DNA of 33,772 nt, taken from contig DASUIE010000192.1 of assembly GCA_036273175.1 (NCBI GenBank), forward strand, positions 1 through 33,772. The letters are read 5' to 3'. The stretch comes from DATARH01 sp036273175. GTDB taxonomy: Bacteria > Pseudomonadota > Alphaproteobacteria > ATCC43930 > CGMCC-115725. How positions within the stretch are numbered: the stretch's first letter is position 1; each line of letters begins with the position of its first letter. Below, one piece after another: positions 1-8,119 of this stretch. A program made the position numbers and the translations under genes. Under the pieces are notes generated by a model that did no database searches, was not told the DNA's origin, and saw only the letters and a program-made list of their open reading frames with translations.

Positions 1-112
1 GATCGGCACCCGCCTGACCGCCGACGAAAAGCGCGCGCATCTGGCCGATATCCGGCGCGAGCACCTGATCGACCAAATCCTGGCCCCCGACATCCTGCCG
101 CCGGAGCGCTAA
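1..112 (+). CDS. C-terminal end of an unrecognised protein (partial)
   Basis: The window opens inside a reading frame (codons from base 2) that runs 36 residues to a TAA at 110-112. The visible tail is hydrophilic and helical-looking, ending in ILPPER, and I do not recognise the family. The gene must start left of the window. Its stop overlaps the stop of the leftward acetyltransferase gene (109-111), so the two genes converge with overlapping ends, leaving no room for a terminator between them. It might be linked to the phosphonate genes further right, but nothing in the fragment shows that. Confidence 0.55.
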   Translation, partial: IGTRLTADEKRAHLADIRREHLIDQILAPDILPPER

Positions 113-546
113 GCCGGCCGCTCCATATCGACATGCGGCACGCCGGCGTCGTCGTATTCGCGCGATATCGGGGTGAAGCCGAGGCTCGCGTAGAACGGCG
201 CGAGGTAGCTCTGGGCGCTGAGCGCGACCGGCAGGCCGGGGCGCTCGGCGAGGGCCGCCGCCATCATCCGCCGCGCGAGGCCTTTCCCGCGACAATCGGC
301 GGCGACCGAGACGCGGCCGATGCGAGTTCGCCCCGGCTCCGGGATCAGGCGGAGATAGCCGACGAGGGCGCCGTCCCGCGGCGCCAGGAGGTGGAGCGCG
401 GCCTCGTCGCGTCCGTCGAGGTCCTCGTAGGCCGATCCTTGCTCGACGACGAAGATCGCCTGGCGGAAGCGCAGGACCTCGTACAGCAAGGCCGCCGGCA
501 TCTCGTCGAAGCGGCGCCATTCGAGGGTTACGTCGGAGGCGGTCAT
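109..546 (-). CDS. GNAT family N-acetyltransferase (ElaA-like)
   Basis: This 145-residue protein looks like a small cytoplasmic acetyl-CoA-dependent N-acetyltransferase of the ElaA group. The N-terminal part carries LRFRQAIFVVEQ, the signature stretch of ElaA-like proteins (residues about 25-36). The acetyl-CoA-binding motif A follows as VAADCRGKGLARRMM (about residues 81-95), and the C-terminal FYASLGF (about 118-124) is the usual GNAT end motif. Length fits the family. The ATG at 544-546 was chosen because the preceding in-frame sequence is low-complexity antisense of phnA. The substrate is unknown. It is divergent from phnA, with only 18 bp between the two start codons, so any promoter must lie inside the opposite gene. 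Confidence 0.85.
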   Translation of the reverse strand: MTASDVTLEWRRFDEMPAALLYEVLRFRQAIFVVEQGSAYEDLDGRDEAALHLLAPRDGALVGYLRLIPEPGRTRIGRVSVAADCRGKGLARRMMAAALAERPGLPVALSAQSYLAPFYASLGFTPISREYDDAGVPHVDMERPA

Positions 547-564
547 TGCGGCTATTATAGCGCG

Positions 565-1776
565 ATGGATACGATCGAGCTGAATGGCCGCCGCTACCGC
601 CGCCCCACCCGTCCGACCGCCGTCATTTGCGCCGACGGGTGCGACCCCTCTTATCTCGAGGCCGGGTTCGCCGCCGGGGCGCTGCCGGCGCTGGCGCGGT
701 GCCGCGAGGGCGGTTTCTACGCGCTCGCCGACGCGGCGATGCCGACCTTCACCAACCCCAACAACGTGTCGATCGTCACCGGCGTCTCGCCGGCCGAGCA
801 CGGCATCGCCGGCAATTTCATGCTCGACCGCGAGACCGGCGCCGAGATCATGATGACCGACCCGGAGCTGATGCACAGCGACACGCTCCTGGCGCTGATG
901 TCGCGCGCAGGGGTGGCGACCGCCGCGGTGACGGCGAAGGACAAGCTGCGGCGGATGCTCGGGCACCGGCTCGAAGGCATCTGCTTCTCGTCGGAAAAGG
1001 CGCCGCCCGACGTAGAGGCGATGGTCGGGCGCGGCCGGCCCGACATGTATTCGGCCGATCTGTCGCTGTTCGTGCTCGATGCCGGGATTCGGCTGGTCGA
1101 GGAGGGGAAGGCGGCGCTGCTCTATCTGTCGCTGTCGGATTACGTGCAGCATGGCCACGCGCCGGGCGCGGCCGAGGCGCTTTCGTTCCATGCCGAGCTG
1201 GACCGGCGAGTCGCGCGGCTGGTTGAGCTCGGCTGCGTCGTCGGGATGACCGCCGATCACGGGATGAACGATAAGGCGCTGCCCGGCGGCGAGCCGCATC
1301 TGATCCTGGTCGAGGATTTGCTGAACGAGCGGTTCGGCGCCGGCTCGGTGCGGGTGATCTGCCCGATCACCGATCCGTTCGTGCGGCATCACGGCGCGCT
1401 CGGCTCGTTCGTGCGGGTCTACCGCAAGGGCGATGCTCCGGTCGAGGCGATGGCGGCGACACTGCGCGCTCTGCCGGGGATCGACGAGGTGCTCGACCGC
1501 GACGAGGCGAGCCGGCGCTACGAGCTGCCGTGGGACCGCGAGGCCGATCTCGTCGTCACCGGCGATCGCAACACCGTGCTCGGCGCGACGGCGTCGGAGC
1601 ACGATTTGAGCGAGCTCGCCGGGCACCGGCTGCGCTCGCATGGCGGGCGCGGCGAGCAGGTCGTGCCGTTTGTGCTGTCGCATCCGGTCAGTGCCGAATA
1701 CCGCGCCAAGGCGGGGTCGGCGCGGCTCAGGAATTTCGATATATTCGATTATGCCCTAAATGGCGTTACGAACTGA
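565..1776 (+). CDS. phnA: phosphonoacetate hydrolase
   Basis: Predicted zinc-dependent phosphonoacetate hydrolase of the alkaline phosphatase superfamily, cleaving the C-P bond of phosphonoacetate to acetate and phosphate. The 403-residue protein has the expected active-site set: D24 in ADGCDP, Thr63 in TFTNPNN as the predicted nucleophile, D192 and H196 in SDYVQH, D231-H232 in TADHGM, and H359 in RSHGG. Lys125 and Lys127 sit where the substrate-binding lysines of the family would be expected. The enzyme acts at the end of 2-aminoethylphosphonate degradation via phosphonoacetaldehyde, but the transaminase and dehydrogenase of that route are not in the window. The ATG at 565 matches the family N-terminus (IELNGRRYRRP); no clear Shine-Dalgarno precedes it. 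It heads a close-packed operon with the next three genes. Confidence 0.9.
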   Translation: MDTIELNGRRYRRPTRPTAVICADGCDPSYLEAGFAAGALPALARCREGGFYALADAAMPTFTNPNNVSIVTGVSPAEHGIAGNFMLDRETGAEIMMTDPELMHSDTLLALMSRAGVATAAVTAKDKLRRMLGHRLEGICFSSEKAPPDVEAMVGRGRPDMYSADLSLFVLDAGIRLVEEGKAALLYLSLSDYVQHGHAPGAAEALSFHAELDRRVARLVELGCVVGMTADHGMNDKALPGGEPHLILVEDLLNERFGAGSVRVICPITDPFVRHHGALGSFVRVYRKGDAPVEAMAATLRALPGIDEVLDRDEASRRYELPWDREADLVVTGDRNTVLGATASEHDLSELAGHRLRSHGGRGEQVVPFVLSHPVSAEYRAKAGSARLRNFDIFDYALNGVTN

Positions 1777-1788
1777 CGGAGTGTGACC

Positions 1789-3066
1789 ATGGCGGGAAAC
1801 GCGCGCGTCGTGATCGTGATCTGCGACAGTCTGCGCGACGATCTGATCTCGCCCGAGGACACGCCGTTCCTCTACGAATTGTCGGGGCGCGCCGCCCATT
1901 TCGCCCGGCACCGCAGCGTCTTCCCATCGACGACGCGCGCGAGCTCGGCCTCGATCGCGACCGGCTGCCTGCCGGCGCGGCATGGGCTCTACGGCAACAC
2001 GATGGCGCTCGACGAGGGTGACGGGCTCGTCTGCCGCAATGCCGGCGCGCCCGAGTTCCGCGACCGGATGCGGCGCGCGACCGGCCGCACGCTGCAGGTG
2101 CCGACGCTCGCCGAGCGGCTGCGCTGGCACGGCGAGGATGCGATCGTGTGCTCCAACGTCTCGCCGGGCGCGGCCTATTTCCAAGACCCGGACGGGCACG
2201 GCACGGTCTATCACGCGGCCGGCAGTTACGGGCCTGGCGCCAAGCCGGTCGACGACCCCGCCAGCGCCGGGCTCAAGAAGGGTCTCGACGGCGACGCGGC
2301 GATGACCGAGCGGTTCTGCGCCGACATCGTCGAGGGGCGGGCGCCGGCTCTGGCGCTGATGTGGCTTTCGGAGCCGGACTATACCGGGCACCACTCGCCG
2401 CTCGGCTCGCCGCGGCACCGCCGCGCGATCGCCGCGGCCGACGCCAATGTCCGCCGGGTGTTCGAGACCGTGCGGCGGCTCGACCCGCGCGGCGACGAGA
2501 TCTTGTTCGTCACCGGCTCGGATCACGGGATGGAGACGGTGACCGAGGGGATCGACCTCACCGGGCTCCTGATCGGGGCCGGGCTCAAGGAGGGGCCGGA
2601 ATCGCGCGATGTCGTCGTCGCGCCGCAGGGGACCGCGGCGACGATCTTTTTCGCGGAGAGCGCACGCGGGCGGTCGAGGGAGGTCGCGCGGTTTCTGGCC
2701 CAGCACGAATGGGCCGGCAAAATTCTCGCCGATGGCGAGCTGGCGGAGGTCGGGCTCCCGACCAACAACGCGCTCCGGGTCGGGGTCAGCCTGAAGACCG
2801 ACGACCGGGTCAACCCGCACGGGGTCGCCGGCGCGTGCGCGATCGTGCTCGACCCCAGCGACACCGAAAGCAAGATCGGGTTCGGCCAGCATGGCGGGCT
2901 CGGCGTGCACGAACAGCACCCGTTCCTGATCGCCGAGGGCGGCGGGTTCGCGCCCGGCAAGCGGCAGCAGGCGAGCTGCCTGATCGATATCGCGCCCAGC
3001 GTGCTGCGCCATCTGCACATGGACCACGACGACATGGACGGGCGGGCCCTGCCGCTTTCCGCGTGA
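1789..3066 (+). CDS. alkaline phosphatase superfamily hydrolase (nucleotide pyrophosphatase/phosphodiesterase-like)
   Basis: A 425-residue hydrolase of the same fold as PhnA but clearly a different branch. A complete two-metal site is visible: D13 in ICDSLRDD, Thr49 in FPSTTRASS (aligned with PhnA Thr63, ten residues before the TG), D197 and H201 in EPDYTGH, D245-H246 in GSDHGM, and H368 in GQHGGLG. This predicts hydrolysis of a phosphoester or phosphonate by a threonine nucleophile; the substrate cannot be read from sequence. The ATG at 1789 has GGAG seven bases upstream (1778-1781); the GTG at 1783 lies too close to that site. The gene is 12 bp after phnA and its TGA overlaps the next start, so coupling with phosphonate use is likely. 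It has no signal peptide and is probably cytoplasmic. Confidence 0.8.
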   Translation: MAGNARVVIVICDSLRDDLISPEDTPFLYELSGRAAHFARHRSVFPSTTRASSASIATGCLPARHGLYGNTMALDEGDGLVCRNAGAPEFRDRMRRATGRTLQVPTLAERLRWHGEDAIVCSNVSPGAAYFQDPDGHGTVYHAAGSYGPGAKPVDDPASAGLKKGLDGDAAMTERFCADIVEGRAPALALMWLSEPDYTGHHSPLGSPRHRRAIAAADANVRRVFETVRRLDPRGDEILFVTGSDHGMETVTEGIDLTGLLIGAGLKEGPESRDVVVAPQGTAATIFFAESARGRSREVARFLAQHEWAGKILADGELAEVGLPTNNALRVGVSLKTDDRVNPHGVAGACAIVLDPSDTESKIGFGQHGGLGVHEQHPFLIAEGGGFAPGKRQQASCLIDIAPSVLRHLHMDHDDMDGRALPLSA

Positions 3067-4238
3067 ACCCGGCGCCGCCCGGCTCGTTCGCGGAGGTCCT
3101 GGGCGTTTTCCTCCGGCTGGGGCTGACCTCGTTCGGCGGGCCGGTCGCGCATCTCGGCTATTACCGGCGCGAGATTGTCGAGCGGCGGGGCTGGCTCGAC
3201 GAGGCGGCCTTCGCCGATATCGTCGCGCTGTGCCAGTTTCTGCCCGGCCCGGCGAGCAGCCAGACGGCGATCTCGATCGGCATCTTGCGGGCCGGGATGC
3301 CGGGCGGGTTCGCGGCCTGGATCGGGTTCACGATGCCGTCGGCGGTGGCGATGGCGGCGTTCGCCTACGCGGTCGCATGGCTCGGCGACCTCTCGGGGGC
3401 GGGGTGGCTGCACGGGCTCAAGATCGTCGCCGTCGCGGTCGTCGCCAATGCGGTGTGGGGGATGGCCCGCAGCCTCTGCCCCGACGCGCAGCGGGCGACC
3501 GTGGCGGTCGCCGCGGCGATCCTCGTGCTGCTCGCGCCGGGGGCGTGGGGGCAGGTCGGAGCGATCGTCGCCGGCGCGGCGATCGGCTGGGCCGGACTGC
3601 GCGACGGCGCGCCGCCGCGGCATTCGCCGCTGACGATAAGCCTGCCGCGAGGCTGGCCAACCGCCGCCGGGGTGCTGTTTCCGGTGCTGCTGTTCGGGTT
3701 GCCGATCGCGGCGGCCGCGGTGCCGGCGCTCGACCTGCGGCTTTTCGATTCGTTCTACCGGTCGGGAGCGCTGGTGTTCGGCGGCGGGCATGTCGTGCTG
3801 CCGCTGCTGCAGGCCGAGGTGGTGCCGCCGGGCTGGGTGTCGAATGACCTGTTTCTCGCCGGCTACGGCGCGGCGCAGGCGGTGCCGGGGCCGCTTTTCA
3901 CCTTCAGCGCCTATCTCGGCACGGTGATCGGCGGCTGGCCGCGCGGGCTCCTGTGCCTGGTCGCGATCTATCTGCCGTCGTTCCTGCTGCTGATCGCGGC
4001 GCTGCCTTATTGGGACCGGGTGCGGCGGCTGCCCGCGGTACAGTCGGCGCTCCGCGGGATCAACGCGGCGGTGGTCGGCATCTTGCTGGCCGCGCTCTAC
4101 CGCCCGGTCTGGCTCAGCGCGATCCTCGGCCCGCGCGATTTCGCGATCGGCATCGCCGCGTTCCTGCTGCTGGCGATGTGGAAAGTGCCGCCGTGGCTGG
4201 TCGTCGTGCTCGGCGCCGTCGCGGCCGCGTTCGGATAG
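3063..4238 (+). CDS. chrA: chromate transporter family (CHR) membrane protein
   Basis: A 391-residue polytopic membrane protein with the two-half architecture of long-chain CHR transporters. The first half carries SFGGPVAHLGYYRRE (about residues 23-37) and the second half repeats the motif as FGGGHVVLPLLQAEVV (from residue 239), followed by QAVPGPLFTFSAYLG. Members known in detail export chromate by proton-coupled exchange; many family members have no proven substrate. The GTG start at 3063 overlaps the TGA of the preceding hydrolase (GTGA), an arrangement typical of translational coupling. In this operon an alternative role, moving another oxyanion linked to phosphonate metabolism, is possible but is inference only. 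The name chrA reflects the family, not demonstrated chromate resistance. Confidence 0.85.
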   Translation: MNPAPPGSFAEVLGVFLRLGLTSFGGPVAHLGYYRREIVERRGWLDEAAFADIVALCQFLPGPASSQTAISIGILRAGMPGGFAAWIGFTMPSAVAMAAFAYAVAWLGDLSGAGWLHGLKIVAVAVVANAVWGMARSLCPDAQRATVAVAAAILVLLAPGAWGQVGAIVAGAAIGWAGLRDGAPPRHSPLTISLPRGWPTAAGVLFPVLLFGLPIAAAAVPALDLRLFDSFYRSGALVFGGGHVVLPLLQAEVVPPGWVSNDLFLAGYGAAQAVPGPLFTFSAYLGTVIGGWPRGLLCLVAIYLPSFLLLIAALPYWDRVRRLPAVQSALRGINAAVVGILLAALYRPVWLSAILGPRDFAIGIAAFLLLAMWKVPPWLVVVLGAVAAAFG

Positions 4239-4248
4239 GAGGGACCCG

Positions 4249-4755
4249 ATGAGGCTGCTTGCCGCGATGGCGATTATTGCCGCCGTGCCGCTGACGGCGG
4301 GGGCGCAGCAGAGAATGAACATGCCGGCGATGAACATGGAGGAGAGCAAATCCGCCGCGCCGTATCATCCGGGCCTCGGCGAGCTGATGACCGCGCTCGT
4401 CCAGCCGCGCCACACCAAGCTCGGCCTCGCCGGCGCCGCGGGCAACTGGGCCTACGCCGCCTATGCGCTCGGCGAGCTGCGCGAGACCTTTGACGACGTC
4501 GCCAGGCTGGTGCTGAAGCACGGCAATCTGGTCATCGGCCCGGCCATCGCCGCGACCGTGAACCCGGCGCTCGCGGCGCTCGACAAGGCGATCAAGGCCA
4601 AGGACGCGGCGGCGTTCGAGACCGCCTACGGCCAGCTTACCGACGGCTGCAACGCCTGCCACAAGAGCGCCGACCACGCGATGATCGTCATCCAGGCGCC
4701 GAGCGCGGCCGGCGCCGCCCCCTTCCCCGACCAGAATTTCGACCCGCCGAAATAG
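4249..4755 (+). CDS. exported monohaem cytochrome c-like protein
   Basis: A 168-residue protein with a signal peptide (residues 1-20, MRLLAAMAII followed by a GAQ cleavage region) and a single CxxCH haem-c attachment site, CNACH, at residues 134-138. The rest is rich in helix formers and precedes the haem site as in cytochrome c'-type four-helix proteins, so a periplasmic electron-transfer or gas-binding haem protein is likely. A short Met-rich stretch (MNMPAMNM, residues 23-30) just after the signal is unusual and might bind copper. It follows the transporter by 10 bp and has GGAGG before the ATG, so it is the last gene of the phnA operon. It ends 3 bp from the convergent mutS stop. The exact family is not recognised. 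Confidence 0.75.
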   Translation: MRLLAAMAIIAAVPLTAGAQQRMNMPAMNMEESKSAAPYHPGLGELMTALVQPRHTKLGLAGAAGNWAYAAYALGELRETFDDVARLVLKHGNLVIGPAIAATVNPALAALDKAIKAKDAAAFETAYGQLTDGCNACHKSADHAMIVIQAPSAAGAAPFPDQNFDPPK

Positions 4756-4758
4756 CCG

Positions 4759-7416
4759 TCAGTCGGGCAGCATCCCCCTGAGACGGTAGAGGATTTCGAG
4801 GGCCTCGCGCGGGCTCAGCTCGTCCGGCCGGACCTCCCTGAGCGCCGCCTCGACCGCGGATTCGGCGGCGGCGGGGGCCGGGCGCTGGGCGGCGCGGAAG
4901 AGCGGGAGGTCGTCGATCAGCTTGGCCGGGGCGCCGCCGCTCTCGCTCCGTTCGAGAATCGTCAGCACCTCGTCGGCGCGCGCGGTGACGGAATCGGGGA
5001 GGCCGGCGAGGCGGGCGACGTGGATGCCGTAGGAGCGGTCGGCGGTGCCGGGCGCGACCTCGTGCAGAAAAACGACATCGCCCTGCCACTCCTTGACCCG
5101 CATCGTATGACAGGCGAGCGCCGGGAGCTTCTGCGCGAGCGCGGTCAGCTCGTGGAAATGCGTCGCGAAAAGCGCGCGGCAGCGATTGACCTCGTGCAGA
5201 TGCTCAAGCGCGGCCCAGGCGATCGAAAGCCCGTCGAAGGTCGCGGTGCCGCGCCCGATCTCGTCGAGGATGACAAAGCTCTTCGGCCCTGCCTGGTTGA
5301 GGATCGAGGCGGTCTCGACCATCTCGACCATAAACGTCGAACGTCCGCGCGCGAGATCGTCGGCCGCCCCGACCCGGCTGAACAACCGGTCGACGACGCC
5401 GATCCGGGCCGATTGCGCCGGCACGAAGGAGCCGATCTGCGCGAGGATCGCGATCAGCGCGTTCTGGCGCAGAAAGGTGCTCTTGCCGGCCATGTTGGGA
5501 CCGGTGACGAGCCAGATCCTCCCCCCATTCGCTTCATCTGGGCCGAGCGTGCAATCGTTGGCGACGAACGCGCTCGTGCCGTGGAGCGCCGCCTCGACGG
5601 TCGGGTGACGGCCGCCCTTCACCTCGAACCCGGCGCCGTCGTCGATCTCGGGGCGGACCCATTGGCTCTCGGCGGCGCGCTCGGCGAAGGCCGCGGCGAG
5701 GTCGAGCGCGGCAAGCGCGGCGGCGGCGTCGGCGATCTCGCGGCGGCGCGCCATCACATCCTCGACGAGATCGGCGAAGAGGCGGAGTTCGAGCGCGAGG
5801 GCGCGATCGGCCGCGTTGGCGATCTTGCTTTCGAGCTCGCCCAATTCGACGGTCGTGTAGCGCATCGCACCCGCCATCGTCTGGCGGTGGATGTAGTCGG
5901 GGCCGAGCTTGCCGGCCTGCGCCGCCGGCACCTCGATGTAATAGCCGATCACGTTGTTGTAGCGGATGCGCAGGGAGGCGACGCCGGCCGCTTCGGCGTA
6001 GCGCGCCTGGAGCGCGGCGATCGTGCGGCGGCTCTCGTCGCGCAGCTCGCGGAACTCGTCGAGCTCGCTCGAATAGCCCGGCGCGATAAAGCCGCCGTCG
6101 CGGGTGAAGAGCGGCAGATCGGCCGCGAGCGCGCGGCCCAGGCGCTCGACGACGGCGTAATGCTCGCCGAGCCCGCGCTCGGCGGCGGCCAGCGTCGCGG
6201 GCAGAGTGACGAGGCTCGGCGCGGTCAGCATCTGCCGCAGCCCGGCGGTCGCTTCGAGCGCTATGTGGAGGGCGCCGAGGTCGCGCGGGCCGCCGCGGCC
6301 CAGCGTCAGGCGCGTCATCGCCCGCTCGATATCCGGGCAGCGGCGGAGGCGCTCGCGCAGATCGGCGCGCAGATCGGCGCGGTCGAGGAAAAAGCCGGCC
6401 GCGTCGAGCCGGTCGCCGATGCGCGCGGGGTCGGTCAGCGGCGCCGCGAGGTGCTCGGCGAGGAGCCGGGCGCCGGCGGCGGTGAGGGTGCGGTCGATTA
6501 CGGAAAGGAGGCTGCCGCGGCGCTCGCCGGATAGCGTCGTCACCAGCTCGAGGTTGCGTCGCGTCGCGGCGTCGATCTGCATCACCGAATCGGGCGCGAC
6601 GCGCTGCGGCGGTTCGAGATGGGCGGCGCCGTTTTGCTGGGTCAGCGCGACATAATCGACGAGCGCCCCGGCCGCGGCGATCTCGGCACGGCTGAACTGG
6701 CCGAACCCGTCGAGCGCCCTGACCCCGTAAAACCCTTCGAGGCGGCGCCGGCCCGATTCGCTGTCGAAGCGGGCATTGGCGAGCGGGGTCAGGGCCGGCT
6801 TCCAATCGGCGAAGAGCTCGAACCAGGCCGGGCGTTCGAGCAGCCGTTCGGGCAGCAGGATCTCGCCCGGCGCGATGCGCGCGAGATCGGCGCCGAGCGC
6901 GGTCTCGGTGGTCGGAGCGAGGGCGAAGGCGCCGGTCGACAGGTCGAGCCAGGCGAGGCCCAGCTCGCCGCCGGCCTCGGCGATCCCGGCGAGGTAGTTG
7001 TTCCGGCGGGCGTCGAGGAGCCCGTCCTCGGTCAGCGTGCCGGCGGTGACGACGCGCACCACGGCGCGCTTCAGCGGTCCCCGGCCGCCGCGGGCGCGCT
7101 GGGCGGCGGGGTCTTCGACCTGCTCGCAGATCGCGACCTTGAACCCGGCGCGGATCAGCCTGGCCATATAGGTCTCGGCGGTGTGGACCGGCACCCCGCA
7201 CATCGGGATGTCGGCGCCGTCGTGGCGGCCGCGCTTGGTCAGGGCGATATCGAGCGCCGGCGCCGCGGCGACCGCGTCGTCGAAGAACAGCTCGTAGAAA
7301 TCGCCCATGCGAAAGAACAGGAGGCAGCCGGGATGCGCCTGTTTGATGTCGTGATATTGCGCCATCACCGGCGAGGCCGGGGCGGAGCCGGCGTCGCGGC
7401 GCGGTTCTTGCGTCAT
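4759..7416 (-). CDS. mutS: DNA mismatch repair protein MutS
   Basis: An 885-residue MutS that recognises mismatches and small loops and recruits MutL using ATP. The mismatch-reading Phe-X-Glu motif is present as F40-Y41-E42 in GDFYELF. The core and clamp domains follow. The ATPase at the C-terminus has Walker A GPNMAGKST (639-647), Walker B VILDEIGRG (D718-E719) and the signature region DLARGRSTFMVEM. A C-terminal tail ends with REALEILYRLRGM, like the tetramerisation region of other MutS proteins. The ATG at 7416 gives a short N-terminal extension before MAQYHDIKQ, and a start at that internal Met is also possible. It lies 13 bp downstream of the stop of a small exported protein gene on the same strand, so it may be cotranscribed with it. 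Confidence 0.97.
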   Translation of the reverse strand: MTQEPRRDAGSAPASPVMAQYHDIKQAHPGCLLFFRMGDFYELFFDDAVAAAPALDIALTKRGRHDGADIPMCGVPVHTAETYMARLIRAGFKVAICEQVEDPAAQRARGGRGPLKRAVVRVVTAGTLTEDGLLDARRNNYLAGIAEAGGELGLAWLDLSTGAFALAPTTETALGADLARIAPGEILLPERLLERPAWFELFADWKPALTPLANARFDSESGRRRLEGFYGVRALDGFGQFSRAEIAAAGALVDYVALTQQNGAAHLEPPQRVAPDSVMQIDAATRRNLELVTTLSGERRGSLLSVIDRTLTAAGARLLAEHLAAPLTDPARIGDRLDAAGFFLDRADLRADLRERLRRCPDIERAMTRLTLGRGGPRDLGALHIALEATAGLRQMLTAPSLVTLPATLAAAERGLGEHYAVVERLGRALAADLPLFTRDGGFIAPGYSSELDEFRELRDESRRTIAALQARYAEAAGVASLRIRYNNVIGYYIEVPAAQAGKLGPDYIHRQTMAGAMRYTTVELGELESKIANAADRALALELRLFADLVEDVMARRREIADAAAALAALDLAAAFAERAAESQWVRPEIDDGAGFEVKGGRHPTVEAALHGTSAFVANDCTLGPDEANGGRIWLVTGPNMAGKSTFLRQNALIAILAQIGSFVPAQSARIGVVDRLFSRVGAADDLARGRSTFMVEMVETASILNQAGPKSFVILDEIGRGTATFDGLSIAWAALEHLHEVNRCRALFATHFHELTALAQKLPALACHTMRVKEWQGDVVFLHEVAPGTADRSYGIHVARLAGLPDSVTARADEVLTILERSESGGAPAKLIDDLPLFRAAQRPAPAAAESAVEAALREVRPDELSPREALEILYRLRGMLPD

Positions 7417-7429
7417 TGCGGGGCGGAGA

Positions 7430-8032
7430 CTAGCTCCGCGTCGCGCACCCGGCTACCGGCGCGGGAGTCTTGTCGGCGAGATCGCCTCTCCCGTCCGTAT
7501 CGAGCAGGCTCAGGCTTTCGCTCGGCGCCGGGACGCCGGGGGCGGCGGCCGGCCGCAGCACGGTGGTGCCGCGATGCCCGGAGAGCACGTCGAGCGTCTT
7601 CGCGGTATCGAGCGAGCGGGCGGGCAGCGCGGCGAGCCCCGCCACGGGCTCGCGGCAGGGTGTCGGCTTCGGCGCGGAAAGCGGCGGCTGGCGAGACATC
7701 ACCGCCTGCGAGGCGAACCCGGCTTCGGCGATCAGCGACCCGGCGCTCATCAGGCCGCCGGCCGGCGCGAACAGACCCGAAAGCGCGCTGCTCGGATGAA
7801 TAAAGCCGAGCGCCAGCGCGATCGCGTGCGGCATCCCCGTATAGCAGGCCTGGCGGTCGGTGTGAGAGGCGCGGATAAAGGTCGGGTCGGATTCGTGGCA
7901 CAAATTGAGCGCGTCGCGGCGCAACGTGCTGACCGGATACATTTGGTCGTAGAGACCGCGCATATCGACCTGCCGGCCCGACGCGACGGCGCTGACGACG
8001 ATGACGGCGACGAGACCGGCTTTGCCGATCAT
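7430..8032 (-). CDS. small exported or membrane-anchored protein with conserved Cys pair (paralog of 8405-8629)
   Basis: A 200-residue protein I do not recognise. The N-terminus (residues 1-19) is a hydrophobic signal or anchor segment. Residues 32-68 hold a compact motif: YP at 32-33, C45, DP-FIR around 49-54, DR at 59-60, CY at 63-64, P68. The same motif with the same 18-residue Cys-Cys spacing occurs in the small protein encoded divergently at 8405-8629, so the two are paralogs. Beyond residue 75 the protein continues as a Pro/Ala-rich, low-complexity tail with no relative seen in the partner. GAGGG lies five bases before the ATG. It is followed 13 bp later by mutS. A role in the periplasm with a disulfide is plausible but unproven; the tail may be partly spurious. 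Confidence 0.6.
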   Translation of the reverse strand: MIGKAGLVAVIVVSAVASGRQVDMRGLYDQMYPVSTLRRDALNLCHESDPTFIRASHTDRQACYTGMPHAIALALGFIHPSSALSGLFAPAGGLMSAGSLIAEAGFASQAVMSRQPPLSAPKPTPCREPVAGLAALPARSLDTAKTLDVLSGHRGTTVLRPAAAPGVPAPSESLSLLDTDGRGDLADKTPAPVAGCATRS

Positions 8033-8119
8033 GGATGCCCTCTTGCCCGAATAAGCGGCTTAAATATCGTACTTGACCGGCATTGTGAATATCTCGCGAC
8101 GCCCCTATCGCCTCGGAAT

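Noticed and set aside
133..564. Upstream extension of the phnA frame to 133
   Set aside because: The extra 144 residues are Arg-rich antisense of the acetyltransferase gene; family members start at the ATG at 565.
5020..6534. Long open frame opposite mutS
   Set aside because: It is antisense to conserved MutS coding sequence, is rich in Arg, Gly, Asp and Glu with no motif, and is expected in GC-rich DNA.
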